64,000 nt of DNA from positions 34,673 to 98,672 of the forward strand of contig DAOVZK010000004.1 in assembly GCA_030635145.1 (NCBI GenBank), written 5' to 3'. Of this stretch, positions 8,120 through 16,836 are shown piece after piece. The first letter of the stretch is position 1. Each line of letters starts with the position of its first letter. The position numbers and the translations under genes were made by a program. Under the pieces are notes generated by a model. That model worked only from the letters and a program-made list of their open reading frames with translations, was not told the origin of the DNA and did not search any database. The DNA comes from Planctomycetota bacterium. GTDB lineage: Bacteria > Planctomycetota > Phycisphaerae > SM23-33.

Positions 8120-9373
8120 TTGGAAGCACCAAATCAACAACCCGACACGCAAATAAAAGTCCCGCTGGGGGCGAATGAGCCGATCCTTGCGCTGGGGGCA
8201 GAGCTAAAGTCCACCGTCTGCCTACTCGAAGGAAACACCGCAACGATTTCCCCGGATGTCGGGCATCTTGCTGAGCCGTCGCATTACCGGCGGTTCGTTG
8301 GCGAAGTTCAGCGGTTAACGGAGCTTGCCACCCGCGATATCGGCGTTGTTGCGTACGATTCTCACCCCGAATACGCGGCGAGTCGCTATGGGCTGGCGAA
8401 ATTTCCCGGCCGCCACCTGACTGCTGTCCAGCATCATCACGCCCATATCGCCGCCTGCATGGCCGAGAACGGTATCACCGGCAAAACCGTCGGCATTGCC
8501 TGCGACGGAACCGGATACGGAACCGACGGAACGATCTGGGGGTGCGAGGTGCTGCTCGCCGACGAAGCGTCGTTCCGGCGAGTGGGGCATTTGCGACAGT
8601 TTCGGCTTGTCGGTGGCGACTCAGCCGCCATCGAAACCTTCCGCCCAGCTTTGGGGCTGCTGACAGAAACGTTCGGTGCAGATTTCTTCGAATCTCCAAA
8701 CGCTGCGAGCATAACCAGCAGAATCGATCCCAAAACGCTGGAGATTACCAAAGCGCGATTGTTGGGTGGGGGCGGGCAGGGTGCCGGCGTTATCGCCGCC
8801 GGTGCTGCCGGTGCCGGTTCTGGTGTAAAGACGTCGAGCCTCGGGCGACTTTTCGACGCCGCCGCGTTTATTCTCGGAATCTGCGACCGAAACGACACCG
8901 AAGCCGCCGCACCAATCGCACTGCAATCCGCCGCCGAGCAATGCGAATCAGCCGACGCTTTTCCCTGGGAGCTTCACCAAACCGCGAACGGTACGACTGT
9001 GATGGATTTTGCACCGATGATCCGCGAAATGGCGACGAGTGCTGCTCGCGAAAACCCGCAAGTCTCGGCGATGCGGTTCCACAAAACAATCGCCGAAATG
9101 CTGACCGCCTGTGCGATCCAAACCTGCGCCGCCGCCGACGTCGGCCGCGTTGTGCTGTCCGGTGGATGCTTCGTGAACAAACTTTTGACGTCATTGCTCA
9201 CAGATTTATTGCGCCAAGCCGGGCAAAAAGTGTATGTTCACAATAAGCTCTCACCCGGTGACGCCTGCGTGTCGCTCGGCCAGAGCATCGTCGCCGCCGG
9301 ACGGCTGAGAAATTTGAACCACGGCCCGGTAGCACCGGTGGCGATAACCGGCAACGCCGGTGGTAATAAATAG
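8120..9373 (+). CDS. hypF: HypF C-terminal (Kae1-like) carbamoyltransferase domain, stand-alone
   Basis: 417 residues matching only the C-terminal Kae1-like half of HypF, which helps build the cyano ligands of [NiFe]-hydrogenase. It begins near LALGAELKSTVCLLEG, carries the metal-site His cluster HHHAH at about 105-109, a nucleotide-binding DGTGYGTDGTIWG near 127, and LSGGCFVNKLL near the end. Full HypF is about 750 residues; the acylphosphatase, zinc-finger and YrdC domains are missing. The only upstream start before an in-frame stop is a TTG at 8120. That stop lies in repeat family B, so the repeat may mark the breakpoint of a truncation. Alternatively this is a genuinely split HypF whose other half is elsewhere. 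hypC is 3.2 kb downstream. Confidence 0.8.
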   Translation: MEAPNQQPDTQIKVPLGANEPILALGAELKSTVCLLEGNTATISPDVGHLAEPSHYRRFVGEVQRLTELATRDIGVVAYDSHPEYAASRYGLAKFPGRHLTAVQHHHAHIAACMAENGITGKTVGIACDGTGYGTDGTIWGCEVLLADEASFRRVGHLRQFRLVGGDSAAIETFRPALGLLTETFGADFFESPNAASITSRIDPKTLEITKARLLGGGGQGAGVIAAGAAGAGSGVKTSSLGRLFDAAAFILGICDRNDTEAAAPIALQSAAEQCESADAFPWELHQTANGTTVMDFAPMIREMATSAARENPQVSAMRFHKTIAEMLTACAIQTCAAADVGRVVLSGGCFVNKLLTSLLTDLLRQAGQKVYVHNKLSPGDACVSLGQSIVAAGRLRNLNHGPVAPVAITGNAGGNK

Positions 9374-9690
9374 ACGCAGATTAACACGGATTGTTCTCTG
9401 TCATCCTCGCGCATGCGGGGATCCAGCTCCTTTTCTTCCGCTGTCATTGCGAGGCGACCGAAGGGAGGCGCGGCAATCTATTGCCTCTGTCATCCTCCCG
9501 TACGGGGGGATCCAGTTCGTTTCTTGTTTGTCATCCTCGACCCCGATCGAGGATCCAGGGGATGTAGGACGACGCGAGGAATTTCCCTGGATTCCAGCTT
9601 TCGCTGGAATGACACAGGGGAGAAACAAGACATGCTTCTGCGAGCAGAAACATGGCACCCGGCTACTTGCTCTCCGACTTGCCCTTCTCT
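9374..9690. repeat. REP-like intergenic cluster
   Basis: Several short repeats are packed together: TCATCCTCGCGCATGCGGGG-type units (around 9400 and 9490), a TCATTGCGAGG...GCGGCAATC unit at about 9444-9480, and TCATCCTCGACCCCGATCGA with GGATCCAG at about 9530-9560. The same words recur at 27321-27405 and 30994-31132. No gene. Confidence 0.6.
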
Positions 9691-9907
9691 GAGCATTAAG
9701 TGAAGGTCGCTGAGTACTGAGTGAAGGTCGCTGAGCACTGAGTGAAGGTCGCTGAGTACTGAGTGAAGGTCTCTGAGCACTAAGTGAAGCTCGCTGAGCA
9801 CTAAGTGAAGGTCGCTGAGCACTAAGTGAAGGTCGCTGAGCACTAAGTGAAGGTCGCTGAGCACTAAGTGAAGGTCGCTGAGCACTGAGTGAAGGTCTCT
9901 GAGCACT
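9691..9907. repeat. 21-bp tandem repeat (10 full units)
   Basis: Ten back-to-back units of GAGCACTAAGTGAAGGTCGCT with small variants, plus 7 bp of an eleventh. Because 21 is a multiple of three, several frames stay open across the array and read as heptapeptide repeats. None has a plausible gene structure, so I treat it as a minisatellite. Confidence 0.9.
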
Positions 9908-9910
9908 CAA

Positions 9911-10439
9911 ACAAAGCCAAAATCTTCTGATAAAAGAGCCCTAATGCCCCTAAAAAGCTGTATTTACGGCATTTTCTCCCGAAAATAGCCCGCGAGCCGC
10001 GGTGGGTCGTCGCACGGCGGTGCGACCGCAGCGATTATTGCCTCCGCGGTGGCATTATTAAAGAACCCCGAAGGGGTGCTCAGAGTTTAGCCGGGGTGCG
10101 TAAGCCCCCGGTAAAAAAGCCTCCCAAAATAAACCAGCCCCGAAGGGGCGGCAGGTCGTAGCACGACAGGCAAATAATTCTGTCGCCCCTTCGGGGCTTA
10201 TTTTCTAACAACATCGATCCGGGGGTTCCGCTTCGCTTCACCCCCGGCTAAATCCTTAACGCCCTTCCAGGGCTTGCGGTCATCCTTGCGTTTTTTACTA
10301 ACACCGCCTTAAGGCGGTGTCATTCCCTGCTGACTTGCTGCAATCATATTATCAGGCCTTGACAAAATATCAGTAAAACCATAGATTCACCGTTGTATCG
10401 GGTGATTATGTCAATGCCAAATAGCGGGAAGGTCGGGAA
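9911..10439. repeat. Palindrome-rich intergenic region
   Basis: No gene. It holds hairpin-forming units such as AGCCCCGAAGGGGCGGCA facing TGTCGCCCCTTCGGGGCTT (about 10136-10200), GGGGGTTCCGC...CACCCCCGG and ACACCGCCTTAAGGCGGTGT (about 10300-10320). They resemble bacterial REP/BIME clusters. The promoter of the following two-gene module probably lies at the far right; GGGAAGGTCGGGAA precedes its start. Confidence 0.55.
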
Positions 10440-11114
10440 ATGAAAAAAGCTGACATGGAGGCGCATCAATCGCTATATGAGAACTTGATAAAAAAAGCAA
10501 TAGTGGCTGAATGCGAGGGTCTCTATACTCAAACAGTTGAGTTGGCACTTGCTTCCTGGGATTATGTTGACGGAATGATCCAGTATGAGCGTAAGTATAA
10601 AAACAATGATTTCAGTAGCATTCGGGGCATAGATTTGATTCTCAAGTATGCGCCCTTGCTTCTGGATTTCCCAAACCTAGATAAGTTGGAAGGCCTCCTC
10701 AAGGCTTGCCGTCGAATTGAGAAAAATACCTCCGAGTGTCTTGCTGATAAACTTTCTGAGGCCAGATCACTTCTGCGTACTTCTCACCGTTTGTGGAATC
10801 ACATCGAAAAGAATCCCGACACAAGACAGGACCAAATTAGAAAAAAACTGGGGGGACAACAAAAGCAATGGGATTCGATAGTGCAGAAATGGGAGCAAAT
10901 GGGGTTGCTCCAACGTATACCAAAAAATGGCTCTTACCTATTATCTCTTTCCACAAGGCTTGGCCAATTGATTGTTGGCAAATGTTCGTCCTGTGGCGAA
11001 ATTACAGAGGCTCCAAAAGCTATGTTGTTGGAAAAAATTACTTGCCCCCAATGCAATAACACCGCTTGGTTTGTTATCACTTCTACAAAAATTGATGCTA
11101 ATACAAAGGGATAA
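10440..11114 (+). CDS. Hypothetical protein with winged-helix-like and zinc-ribbon ends
   Basis: 224 residues, first gene of a two-gene unit. Residues 1-120 are mostly helical. About 125-172 (TRQDQIRKKLGGQQ...GLLQRIPKNGSYLLSLS) looks like a winged helix. The tail carries Cys182-x2-Cys185 and Cys202-x2-Cys205, a classic zinc ribbon. I do not recognise a named family. The next gene starts 3 bp after the stop, so they are translationally coupled. Codon use is visibly AT-richer than the flanking hyp genes, and repeats lie on both sides, which suggests transfer. A nucleic-acid-binding role is likely by architecture only. Confidence 0.65.
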   Translation: MKKADMEAHQSLYENLIKKAIVAECEGLYTQTVELALASWDYVDGMIQYERKYKNNDFSSIRGIDLILKYAPLLLDFPNLDKLEGLLKACRRIEKNTSECLADKLSEARSLLRTSHRLWNHIEKNPDTRQDQIRKKLGGQQKQWDSIVQKWEQMGLLQRIPKNGSYLLSLSTRLGQLIVGKCSSCGEITEAPKAMLLEKITCPQCNNTAWFVITSTKIDANTKG

Positions 11115-11117
11115 TTT

Positions 11118-12320
11118 ATGACTTATATATTAATGTTATTTATAGGATTGGTGGGGGGGGGACTCTGTGTATGGTTGTACATACAGGGAATACGTTTAAA
11201 GCTCAAAGAACAGAAACGGCAACAGGACAAACAAGTACAAAGAATTCAGGCTACCCTTCAAGGAATAAAAGCCAAGCAGCTGGAATTTGACCAGTTTGCA
11301 GCAAAAGTTGTCTCATACAATGAATTGGCAAGTGAGAACAAAATCCTTAAACGTGATTTGCAAAATGTTGATGTGAACCTGCGGAAACTTCAACTCGATA
11401 CTGAGTTGCAACGACAAACACAAGGGACACTAGATCAGCGGATCAAAGACTTGGGAAGTAGATATCTGAAGGAAAATGTCAAGTGGGTTGGCACCTCATT
11501 GACGCCAAATAATTTCGTCGCCTGCAAGCAACGTCTGCAGAAAGTCATCGAGCGGTGTCGTGCAATAGATTTTAGCGTTCCCACAGATGATGAGAGTGAT
11601 TTGTTGGCAAGCCTGAAAGAGGATTACGAAAAGATCGTTCGCGCTGCTTTTGAACGTGAAGAACAGATTCGCATAAAAGCTCAAATTCGTGAGGAGCGAC
11701 GACTCCAGACCGCCATTAAAAGCGAGCTTGAACAATTGGATCGTGAGCGTGAGGCGATTAAAGTGGCACTGGAAAAAGCTCTTGCTGAAGCCAAGGATCA
11801 GCACAGTGAAGAAGTTGAGCGATTGAGGGCCAGATTAGCAGAGGCAGAAGCAAAATCACAGCGGGCAATCTCTCGTGCCCAGATCACCAAGGCTGGTTAT
11901 GTGTATGTTATTACCAACATAGGGTCGTTTGGAGAAGATATATTCAAGGTAGGAATGACACGGAGGGATGATCCAACGATTCGAGTCAGAGAACTGGGTA
12001 GCGCATCTGTCCCGTTCCCGTTTGACGTGCATATGATGATTTCCTGTGATGATGCCCCTAAGCTTGAGAACATCATACATCGGGAACTGCATAGGCTGCG
12101 AATTAATAAAGCTAACCCTCGCAAAGAGTTCTTCAAGACTGATATTGAAACGATCCGTCAGATTGTGGAAAAAAACCACGGTGAAGTGGAGTACGTTGCG
12201 GATCCAGAGGCCCTTGAGTATCGCCAAAGCCTCGAAATGTCAGCCGAAGATCAAGAGTTTATCGAAAGCGTATATGATGCGATAGAAGACGAAAGCGAAA
12301 CCATAGTTGATGAGGGCTAA
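11118..12320 (+). CDS. Membrane-anchored coiled-coil DUF4041 / T5orf172 (GIY-YIG-like) protein
   Basis: 400 residues. An N-terminal hydrophobic helix (about 3-22) precedes a long coiled coil. A DUF4041-like central part spans about 65-200 and a second coiled coil about 200-255. The C-terminal T5orf172/MUG113 domain (about 259-350) starts with GYVYVITN, continues with DIFKVGMTRRDDP and RVRELG, and contains KLENIIHRELHRLRI and KEFFKT. This fold is related to GIY-YIG nucleases. Such proteins are found in phages and bacterial accessory regions with unknown function. It is coupled to the zinc-ribbon gene and splits the hyp genes. Domain call fairly sure; activity unproven. Confidence 0.8.
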   Translation: MTYILMLFIGLVGGGLCVWLYIQGIRLKLKEQKRQQDKQVQRIQATLQGIKAKQLEFDQFAAKVVSYNELASENKILKRDLQNVDVNLRKLQLDTELQRQTQGTLDQRIKDLGSRYLKENVKWVGTSLTPNNFVACKQRLQKVIERCRAIDFSVPTDDESDLLASLKEDYEKIVRAAFEREEQIRIKAQIREERRLQTAIKSELEQLDREREAIKVALEKALAEAKDQHSEEVERLRARLAEAEAKSQRAISRAQITKAGYVYVITNIGSFGEDIFKVGMTRRDDPTIRVRELGSASVPFPFDVHMMISCDDAPKLENIIHRELHRLRINKANPRKEFFKTDIETIRQIVEKNHGEVEYVADPEALEYRQSLEMSAEDQEFIESVYDAIEDESETIVDEG

Positions 12321-12536
12321 GTATCTAAACCGCAAGGCGGGTAGCGAGGATAAACCGTGGAACTTCTTTTCGCTTCGATAGATGGTGAGGAATGAGATTG
12401 CTCCTTGCGATCACACCCAGTATAATGGCAGAACCGTGGCCATCCCTACGGGCTGACCATGCCACCCAGAAAAAGGTTATGCCACCCGAACAATTGAAAA
12501 TCGTAAATTGAAAATAGGAAATAGGAAATTGAAAAT

Positions 12537-12845
12537 ATGTGCCTCGCTGTACCCGGAAAAATAATCGAAATTATTCACGCAAGTGACGCTAAGGAACCCA
12601 CAGACTCGGCTACCGGTGCTACTGGTGCCTCCGGTGCCACCGGCGGCGTCGGGCCGTTGGGGGTGGTGGATTTTCAGGGCAGCAGGGTAGAGGCATCGCT
12701 GGCGATGACCCCAGGTGTCGGCGTTGGAGACTGGGTGCTCGTCCACGCCGGGTTTGCCATCGCGCAGCTGGACGACGAAGAAGCACAAGCAACATTTGAA
12801 TCCATCGCAGAGGCGATGATTGAACCGGAAAATCCTAAAAGCTAA
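12537..12845 (+). CDS. hypC: Hydrogenase maturation chaperone HypC with a Gly/Ala/Thr insertion
   Basis: 102 residues starting MCLAVPGKI, the invariant HypC N-terminus whose Cys2 binds the Fe(CN)2CO precursor with HypD. The rest (VDFQGSRVEASLAM, then GVGVGDWVLVHAGFAIAQLD) fits the family. The protein is longer than the usual 75-90 residues because a low-complexity segment, ATGATGASGATGG, sits in a loop at about residues 27-40. hypD and hypE do not follow; the next gene is pcrA. Its partner domain HypF-C lies upstream beyond the inserted module. Confidence 0.9.
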   Translation: MCLAVPGKIIEIIHASDAKEPTDSATGATGASGATGGVGPLGVVDFQGSRVEASLAMTPGVGVGDWVLVHAGFAIAQLDDEEAQATFESIAEAMIEPENPKS

Positions 12846-13026
12846 TCTCTAAATACTAAACAAACACGAAATCCAAATGTTGAAATACGAAAAAAGAAAA
12901 ACACACCTACGGCTGCAAAAAATTCCTGAAACCAAAAAATCTTGCATACTCTACTTGTAGTTTTGGATTTTGATTTTCCTATTTTGAATTTGTTTAGGGT
13001 TTAGAGGTTAGGATTTCGTATTTTAG
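12843..13026. repeat. Palindromic intergenic repeat, family A, copy 2
   Basis: It begins at the hypC stop. The left arm has ACTAAACAAACACGAAATCC; the right arm has GAATTTGTTTAGGGTTTAG and GGATTTCGTATTTTAG. This layout matches the copies at 5422 and 29853, with a different, AAAA-rich centre. Confidence 0.6.
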
Positions 13027-13080
13027 AACTTGTGATCCTGTCAAAAAAAATTAGAAAAAGAGTGTTAATACTTATAAAAG

Positions 13081-15351
13081 ATGCAGAGTGATCTTCTTAC
13101 CAATCTAAACGAATCGCAGCGTGACGCGGTGCAGCATGTCGACGGGCCGCTGTTGGTGCTAGCCGGGGCGGGGTCGGGCAAAACGCGCGTAATTACGCGG
13201 CGGGTTGCGTATCTTGTGCAGCAGGGCATCCCCGCCCGCAACGTGCTTGCGATTACCTTCACCAACAAAGCTGCCGAGGAGATGCGCCAACGCGTCGCCG
13301 AGCTGAACACCCCTTACGGATCGACGGTCTGCACTTTTCACGCGTTGTGTGCACGGTTGTTGCGGGAGTTTTCGCAGGAGGCGGGGTTGGCACAGAACTA
13401 TTCGATTTACGACCGCAGCGATCAGCTGAAAGTCGCGAAAAAGGCGTTGGCGGAGCTGAATCTTCCCGGTGCGTATCTGACTCCCGGTAAGGCGCACGCG
13501 GCGATTTCCAACGCGAAGAATCAGCTGCAGACGGCGGGGCGATATGCCGAAGTTTCTGGCGATTTTTTCACGCGAAACATCGCCGAAGTCTACCGCCGCT
13601 ACGAACAGATCCTCGCCGCCAGCAACGCCGTCGATTTCGACGATCTGCTGATGCGGGTTGCGTTTTTGATTCGCGACTATCCCGACATCCGCAAATATCT
13701 CGCCGACCGCTATCGCTACGTGCTGATCGACGAGTATCAGGACACCAACCACGCGCAGTACATAATCGCCCACGCCATCGCGATGGATCACAAAAACATT
13801 TGTGCCACCGGCGACCCCGACCAGAGCATTTACGCGTGGCGTGGCGCGGACATCAACAACATCCTCGACTTCGAGAAGGACTATCCCAACGCGAAAGTCG
13901 TGCGGCTGGAAGAAAACTACCGCTCGGTTCAGCCGATATTAACGGCAGCCTCGAATCTCATATCCAACAACATTAACCGCAAAGATAAAAAGCTCATCGC
14001 CGTCCGCGAAGGCGGGTGCGACGTTAACGTAGTTACCGTTGACGACGAGCACGCCGAAGCCCGCGAGGTGGCACTGCGGATCGATAAGCATCGCCTTGAC
14101 GGCGGAAGCTACGGGGACGTGGCCGTGTTTTATCGCGTCAACGGGATGTCGCGATTGCTGGAAGAAGCGTTCATCCGCGTGGGAATTCCGTATCGCATTG
14201 CTCGCGGTGTGGAGTTTTACAACCGCAAGGAAATCAAGGATATGCTCGCGTATCTCAAGCTGCTGGTCAACCCCACCGACGACCTGAGCTGCCTGCGCGT
14301 TATCAATACTCCCACTCGCGGGATCGGGGCAACGACGGTCAAAAAACTGCTGGCCTACGGGGTTATGAACGGAATGAACTTGCTGGAAGCTGCGCGGAAT
14401 GTCGAGAGCGTTGGGCTGTCGGCGGGGCCTGTGAAAAAGGTGCGAGCTTTTGGCGAGATGATAACCGAGCTTGCGGGAAATCTCGAACGCGACGTGCGAT
14501 TTATTATGGAAGACGTTTTTCATCGCAGCGGGCTGGAAGAGTCGCTGTCGAAGTCGGACGAAGAGTCGCAGCAGGCGCGGTCGAACATTGAGGAGCTTAT
14601 TTCGACGGCGGCGGAGTTTGACGAAAAAACCAACGACACCGACGACGGGATAAACGAATATCTGCACGGAATTTCGCTGGTGAGCGACGTCGACCACATG
14701 GCCGACAACACCGGGGCGGTGACTATGATGACACTGCACGCCGCCAAGGGCCTCGAGTTTCCCGTGGTGTTTATCGTCGGGTGCGAACACGGAATGTTGC
14801 CGTTTTCGCGCGAGCCTGGCATGGGCGATTTGGACGAAGGCTGCGACAAACTCGAGGAAGAACGCCGCTTGATGTTTGTCGGCATGACGCGTACGGAGGA
14901 TCAGTTGACGTTGAGTAACGTGCGTGTGCGAATGGTTCGCGGGCAGCGGTTACCGCAGAGCAGTTCGGCGTTTTTGCACGAAATCGGCGAGGACAATATC
15001 CAGCGTGACGACCGCACGACACGACAAGTTCCGGAAAGGCGTAAGCGGCGTGGCGGATTTTTCAGCGATACCGTCGACCGTGACGAAATCGAAGACCGCA
15101 GCGACGAATTTTTCGAAGCCGCCGGTGGGCTATCACCAAGCGACGATCACGAAGACGCACCACCGCCCTCCGAGTATGAGCATCTTAAGGTCGGGTGCAT
15201 GATTTCGCACGGGAAATACGGTGTCGGGAAGGTAGTGAAACTTTCGCGCGCCTGGCCCGACACGCGGGCGACGATTCTGTTTCACAGCTGCGGGCAAAAA
15301 ACGATTGTGCTGGCGTATACGAATGTTGAAATCGTCGATCCGCCGTTCTAG
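13081..15351 (+). CDS. pcrA: UvrD/PcrA superfamily-1 DNA helicase
   Basis: 756 residues. Motif I AGAGSGKTR is at about 29-37, motif Ia ITFTNKAAEEMRQR follows, DEYQDT and DPDQSIYAWRGAD mark motifs II and III, and the UvrD C-terminal core has MTLHAAKGLEFPVVFI and EERRLMFVGMTR. The last 60 residues form the PcrA-type Tudor-like tail (VGCMISHGKYGVGKVVKL) that contacts RNA polymerase in related proteins. The enzyme is a 3'-5' translocase in nucleotide excision repair, removal of recombination intermediates and replication-transcription conflict relief. It starts at an ATG directly after an AT-rich, repeat-bearing leader. Length is normal. Confidence 0.93.
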   Translation: MQSDLLTNLNESQRDAVQHVDGPLLVLAGAGSGKTRVITRRVAYLVQQGIPARNVLAITFTNKAAEEMRQRVAELNTPYGSTVCTFHALCARLLREFSQEAGLAQNYSIYDRSDQLKVAKKALAELNLPGAYLTPGKAHAAISNAKNQLQTAGRYAEVSGDFFTRNIAEVYRRYEQILAASNAVDFDDLLMRVAFLIRDYPDIRKYLADRYRYVLIDEYQDTNHAQYIIAHAIAMDHKNICATGDPDQSIYAWRGADINNILDFEKDYPNAKVVRLEENYRSVQPILTAASNLISNNINRKDKKLIAVREGGCDVNVVTVDDEHAEAREVALRIDKHRLDGGSYGDVAVFYRVNGMSRLLEEAFIRVGIPYRIARGVEFYNRKEIKDMLAYLKLLVNPTDDLSCLRVINTPTRGIGATTVKKLLAYGVMNGMNLLEAARNVESVGLSAGPVKKVRAFGEMITELAGNLERDVRFIMEDVFHRSGLEESLSKSDEESQQARSNIEELISTAAEFDEKTNDTDDGINEYLHGISLVSDVDHMADNTGAVTMMTLHAAKGLEFPVVFIVGCEHGMLPFSREPGMGDLDEGCDKLEEERRLMFVGMTRTEDQLTLSNVRVRMVRGQRLPQSSSAFLHEIGEDNIQRDDRTTRQVPERRKRRGGFFSDTVDRDEIEDRSDEFFEAAGGLSPSDDHEDAPPPSEYEHLKVGCMISHGKYGVGKVVKLSRAWPDTRATILFHSCGQKTIVLAYTNVEIVDPPF

Positions 15352-15368
15352 GCGTCGTGTTTACGCGA

Positions 15369-16121
15369 TTACCCTTCGCCGCCGATTTTCCAATTTCCTT
15401 CGTTGTAGACGTTCATACGATTTCCACGTAGGAATCCGACGATGGTGATGTTGTGCTGTTTGCCCAGGTCGATCGCCAGTGACGTGACAGCCGACCGCGA
15501 AACCAACATCCCCAATCCCACCGCCGCCGCACGTTTTACGATTCCGCCCGTTAAGCGTCCCATCATGATCAGAAATTTGTCGCTAAGGGTTACGCCTTCG
15601 AGAAACGCCTTGCCGATGAGTTTGTCGAACGCGTTGTAGCGGGCGACGTCCTCGATAAACAGCATGGATTTTTGCCCGTCGGAAAGGGCGGTGGCGTGGA
15701 CGCAGCCGGTTTGTCCCCAGAGGTGGCAGCTGTTTTGCAAATCGTCGGCCAACTGAAAAAGATAGCTCGCCGGTACCGCGCCGCTAGAAAGTTTGGCCGG
15801 TTGCTTACGGTTACCCGAGCTGAAATTCCCACGGATCAGAATTTTTTCCGCCGCCGGTGGTGTTTGAATCGAAATGATATCCTGCGGGCTTTGCAGTTGC
15901 AGATTGCTGTCGGTCAGCAGCGTACCGATTCCCAGTGCGTCGAGATTTTGCGGCAGGGCACAGACCGTTCGGGTAAAGGCACCATCGTTGACATTCAGTT
16001 CTAGCGAAACTTCGGTGACAATGGTGTCGTTTAGTTTCGCGGGTTCGGCGGGGCCGGTGGATTGAAACTGCTGCATCGGATACTGCGACGTGGTGTTGTT
16101 TTTTTGATTGTTTGGGTTCAT
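15369..16121 (-). CDS. fdhD: FdhD-like formate dehydrogenase accessory protein lacking the CxxC
   Basis: 250 residues from an ATG with CCGGAG six bases upstream; a longer open frame reaches 16307 but has no ribosome site. FdhD passes sulfur from IscS to the molybdenum cofactor of formate dehydrogenase. The fold is clear: IVTEVSLELNVNDG near the start, then TGCVHATAL, FIEDVARYNAFDKLIGKA, and FLIMMGRLTGGIVKRA. The expected sulfur-carrying CGxCG loop is replaced by FSSGNRKQPAKL, and the next motif is TGC rather than TGG, with another Cys nine residues earlier. The enzyme may be altered or inactive as a sulfurtransferase. No formate dehydrogenase is in the window. Confidence 0.85.
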   Translation of the reverse strand: MNPNNQKNNTTSQYPMQQFQSTGPAEPAKLNDTIVTEVSLELNVNDGAFTRTVCALPQNLDALGIGTLLTDSNLQLQSPQDIISIQTPPAAEKILIRGNFSSGNRKQPAKLSSGAVPASYLFQLADDLQNSCHLWGQTGCVHATALSDGQKSMLFIEDVARYNAFDKLIGKAFLEGVTLSDKFLIMMGRLTGGIVKRAAAVGLGMLVSRSAVTSLAIDLGKQHNITIVGFLRGNRMNVYNEGNWKIGGEG

Positions 16122-16394
16122 ATTTTTCTCCGGTGGAATGTTCTCATCTTTCGGCCGATTATTCAACTGTTTTGGTGCAACGATTGCTTGATTATGCGTG
16201 GGAGGTTGGTAGGATTGCGGAGTATCTCTCGCGGACGCTTGGGAAATGGCGTCGGCGCGGCCGGCGGGGCTTGTGGATTTGCCGACGCCTGCGACCATAA
16301 CCGTCAAAATCTCCGAAAAAGGTTTTGCGAAGATTTAACGTGATATAGCCCCCGTGATTTGAGCTTTTTTGGGTATTTTGAGTAATATTCCCGC

Positions 16395-16684
16395 AATATT
16401 CGAGCAATAATGGGGCATTTTTGCGTGCAGCGTCGGCTGGTTGCCCCCGGAATCGTTTTGGGATTGACCATTAGGGGAGTTTATGGTAACATTGCTCCCG
16501 CAAAGGATGGGTATGGTACGCCGGAGGGTGTGCTTGCTTGTCTGGAGAGGATTTCGCCCTTTGCCCTCGAAAAGAATCGCTTGCGATTCTGCTGTTTCGT
16601 GGAGGAATTTTGGAGGCGAATGAAAAACCGACCAGCCTCAGGGAGTATAGACTCGCGAGAGTTTGTATTGGCTGGTCTTTTTTT
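16395..16684 (+). ncRNA. Possible structured transcript of unknown type (about 290 nt)
   Basis: A promoter-like pair, TTGAGC (16359-16364) and TAATAT (16383-16388) with 18-bp spacing, is followed by a region with no convincing gene and a strong terminator at 16630-16684. Hairpins include AGAATCG-CTTG-CGATTCT nested in CGAAA/TTTCG. The word GGCTGGTT near 16435 can pair with the left arm of the terminator, giving either a long-range closing stem or an anti-terminator. It does not match 6S, tmRNA, RNase P or SRP RNA by eye. Alternatively it contains a short ORF (ATG at about 16482). Confidence 0.35.
16630..16684 (+). terminator. Intrinsic terminator
   Basis: GACCAGCC (16630-16637) pairs perfectly with GGCTGGTC (16670-16677) around a loop that holds a smaller hairpin, and is followed by seven T. 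No annotated plus-strand gene precedes it closely, hence the ncRNA proposal. Confidence 0.7.
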
Positions 16685-16836
16685 ATGGGGAAGTTTTCGG
16701 GCGGTCACCAGTTACCAGTTTCCAGCGATAAAAAAACACCACAAAAGATCGCATAGATCGCAAAGGATGTCTTCCTTCGTATTCTCTGCGCTGCTTCGCG
16801 GTGTTTTTTATTTCTTACTGATAGCTTCTTGAAAAC

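Noticed and set aside
9691-9907. CRISPR array
   Set aside because: Units are contiguous with no spacers, and no cas gene is present.
9401-9910. A 169-residue minus-strand ORF with SAQRPSL heptad repeats
   Set aside because: It is the 21-bp tandem array plus REP units read in frame; no ribosome site, and other frames are equally open.
13939-14790. A 283-residue minus-strand ORF inside pcrA
   Set aside because: Antisense shadow of a clear helicase gene with biased third positions.
16410-16832. A 140-residue plus-strand ORF across the gap before kdgK
   Set aside because: It runs through a strong terminator and has no protein-like composition.
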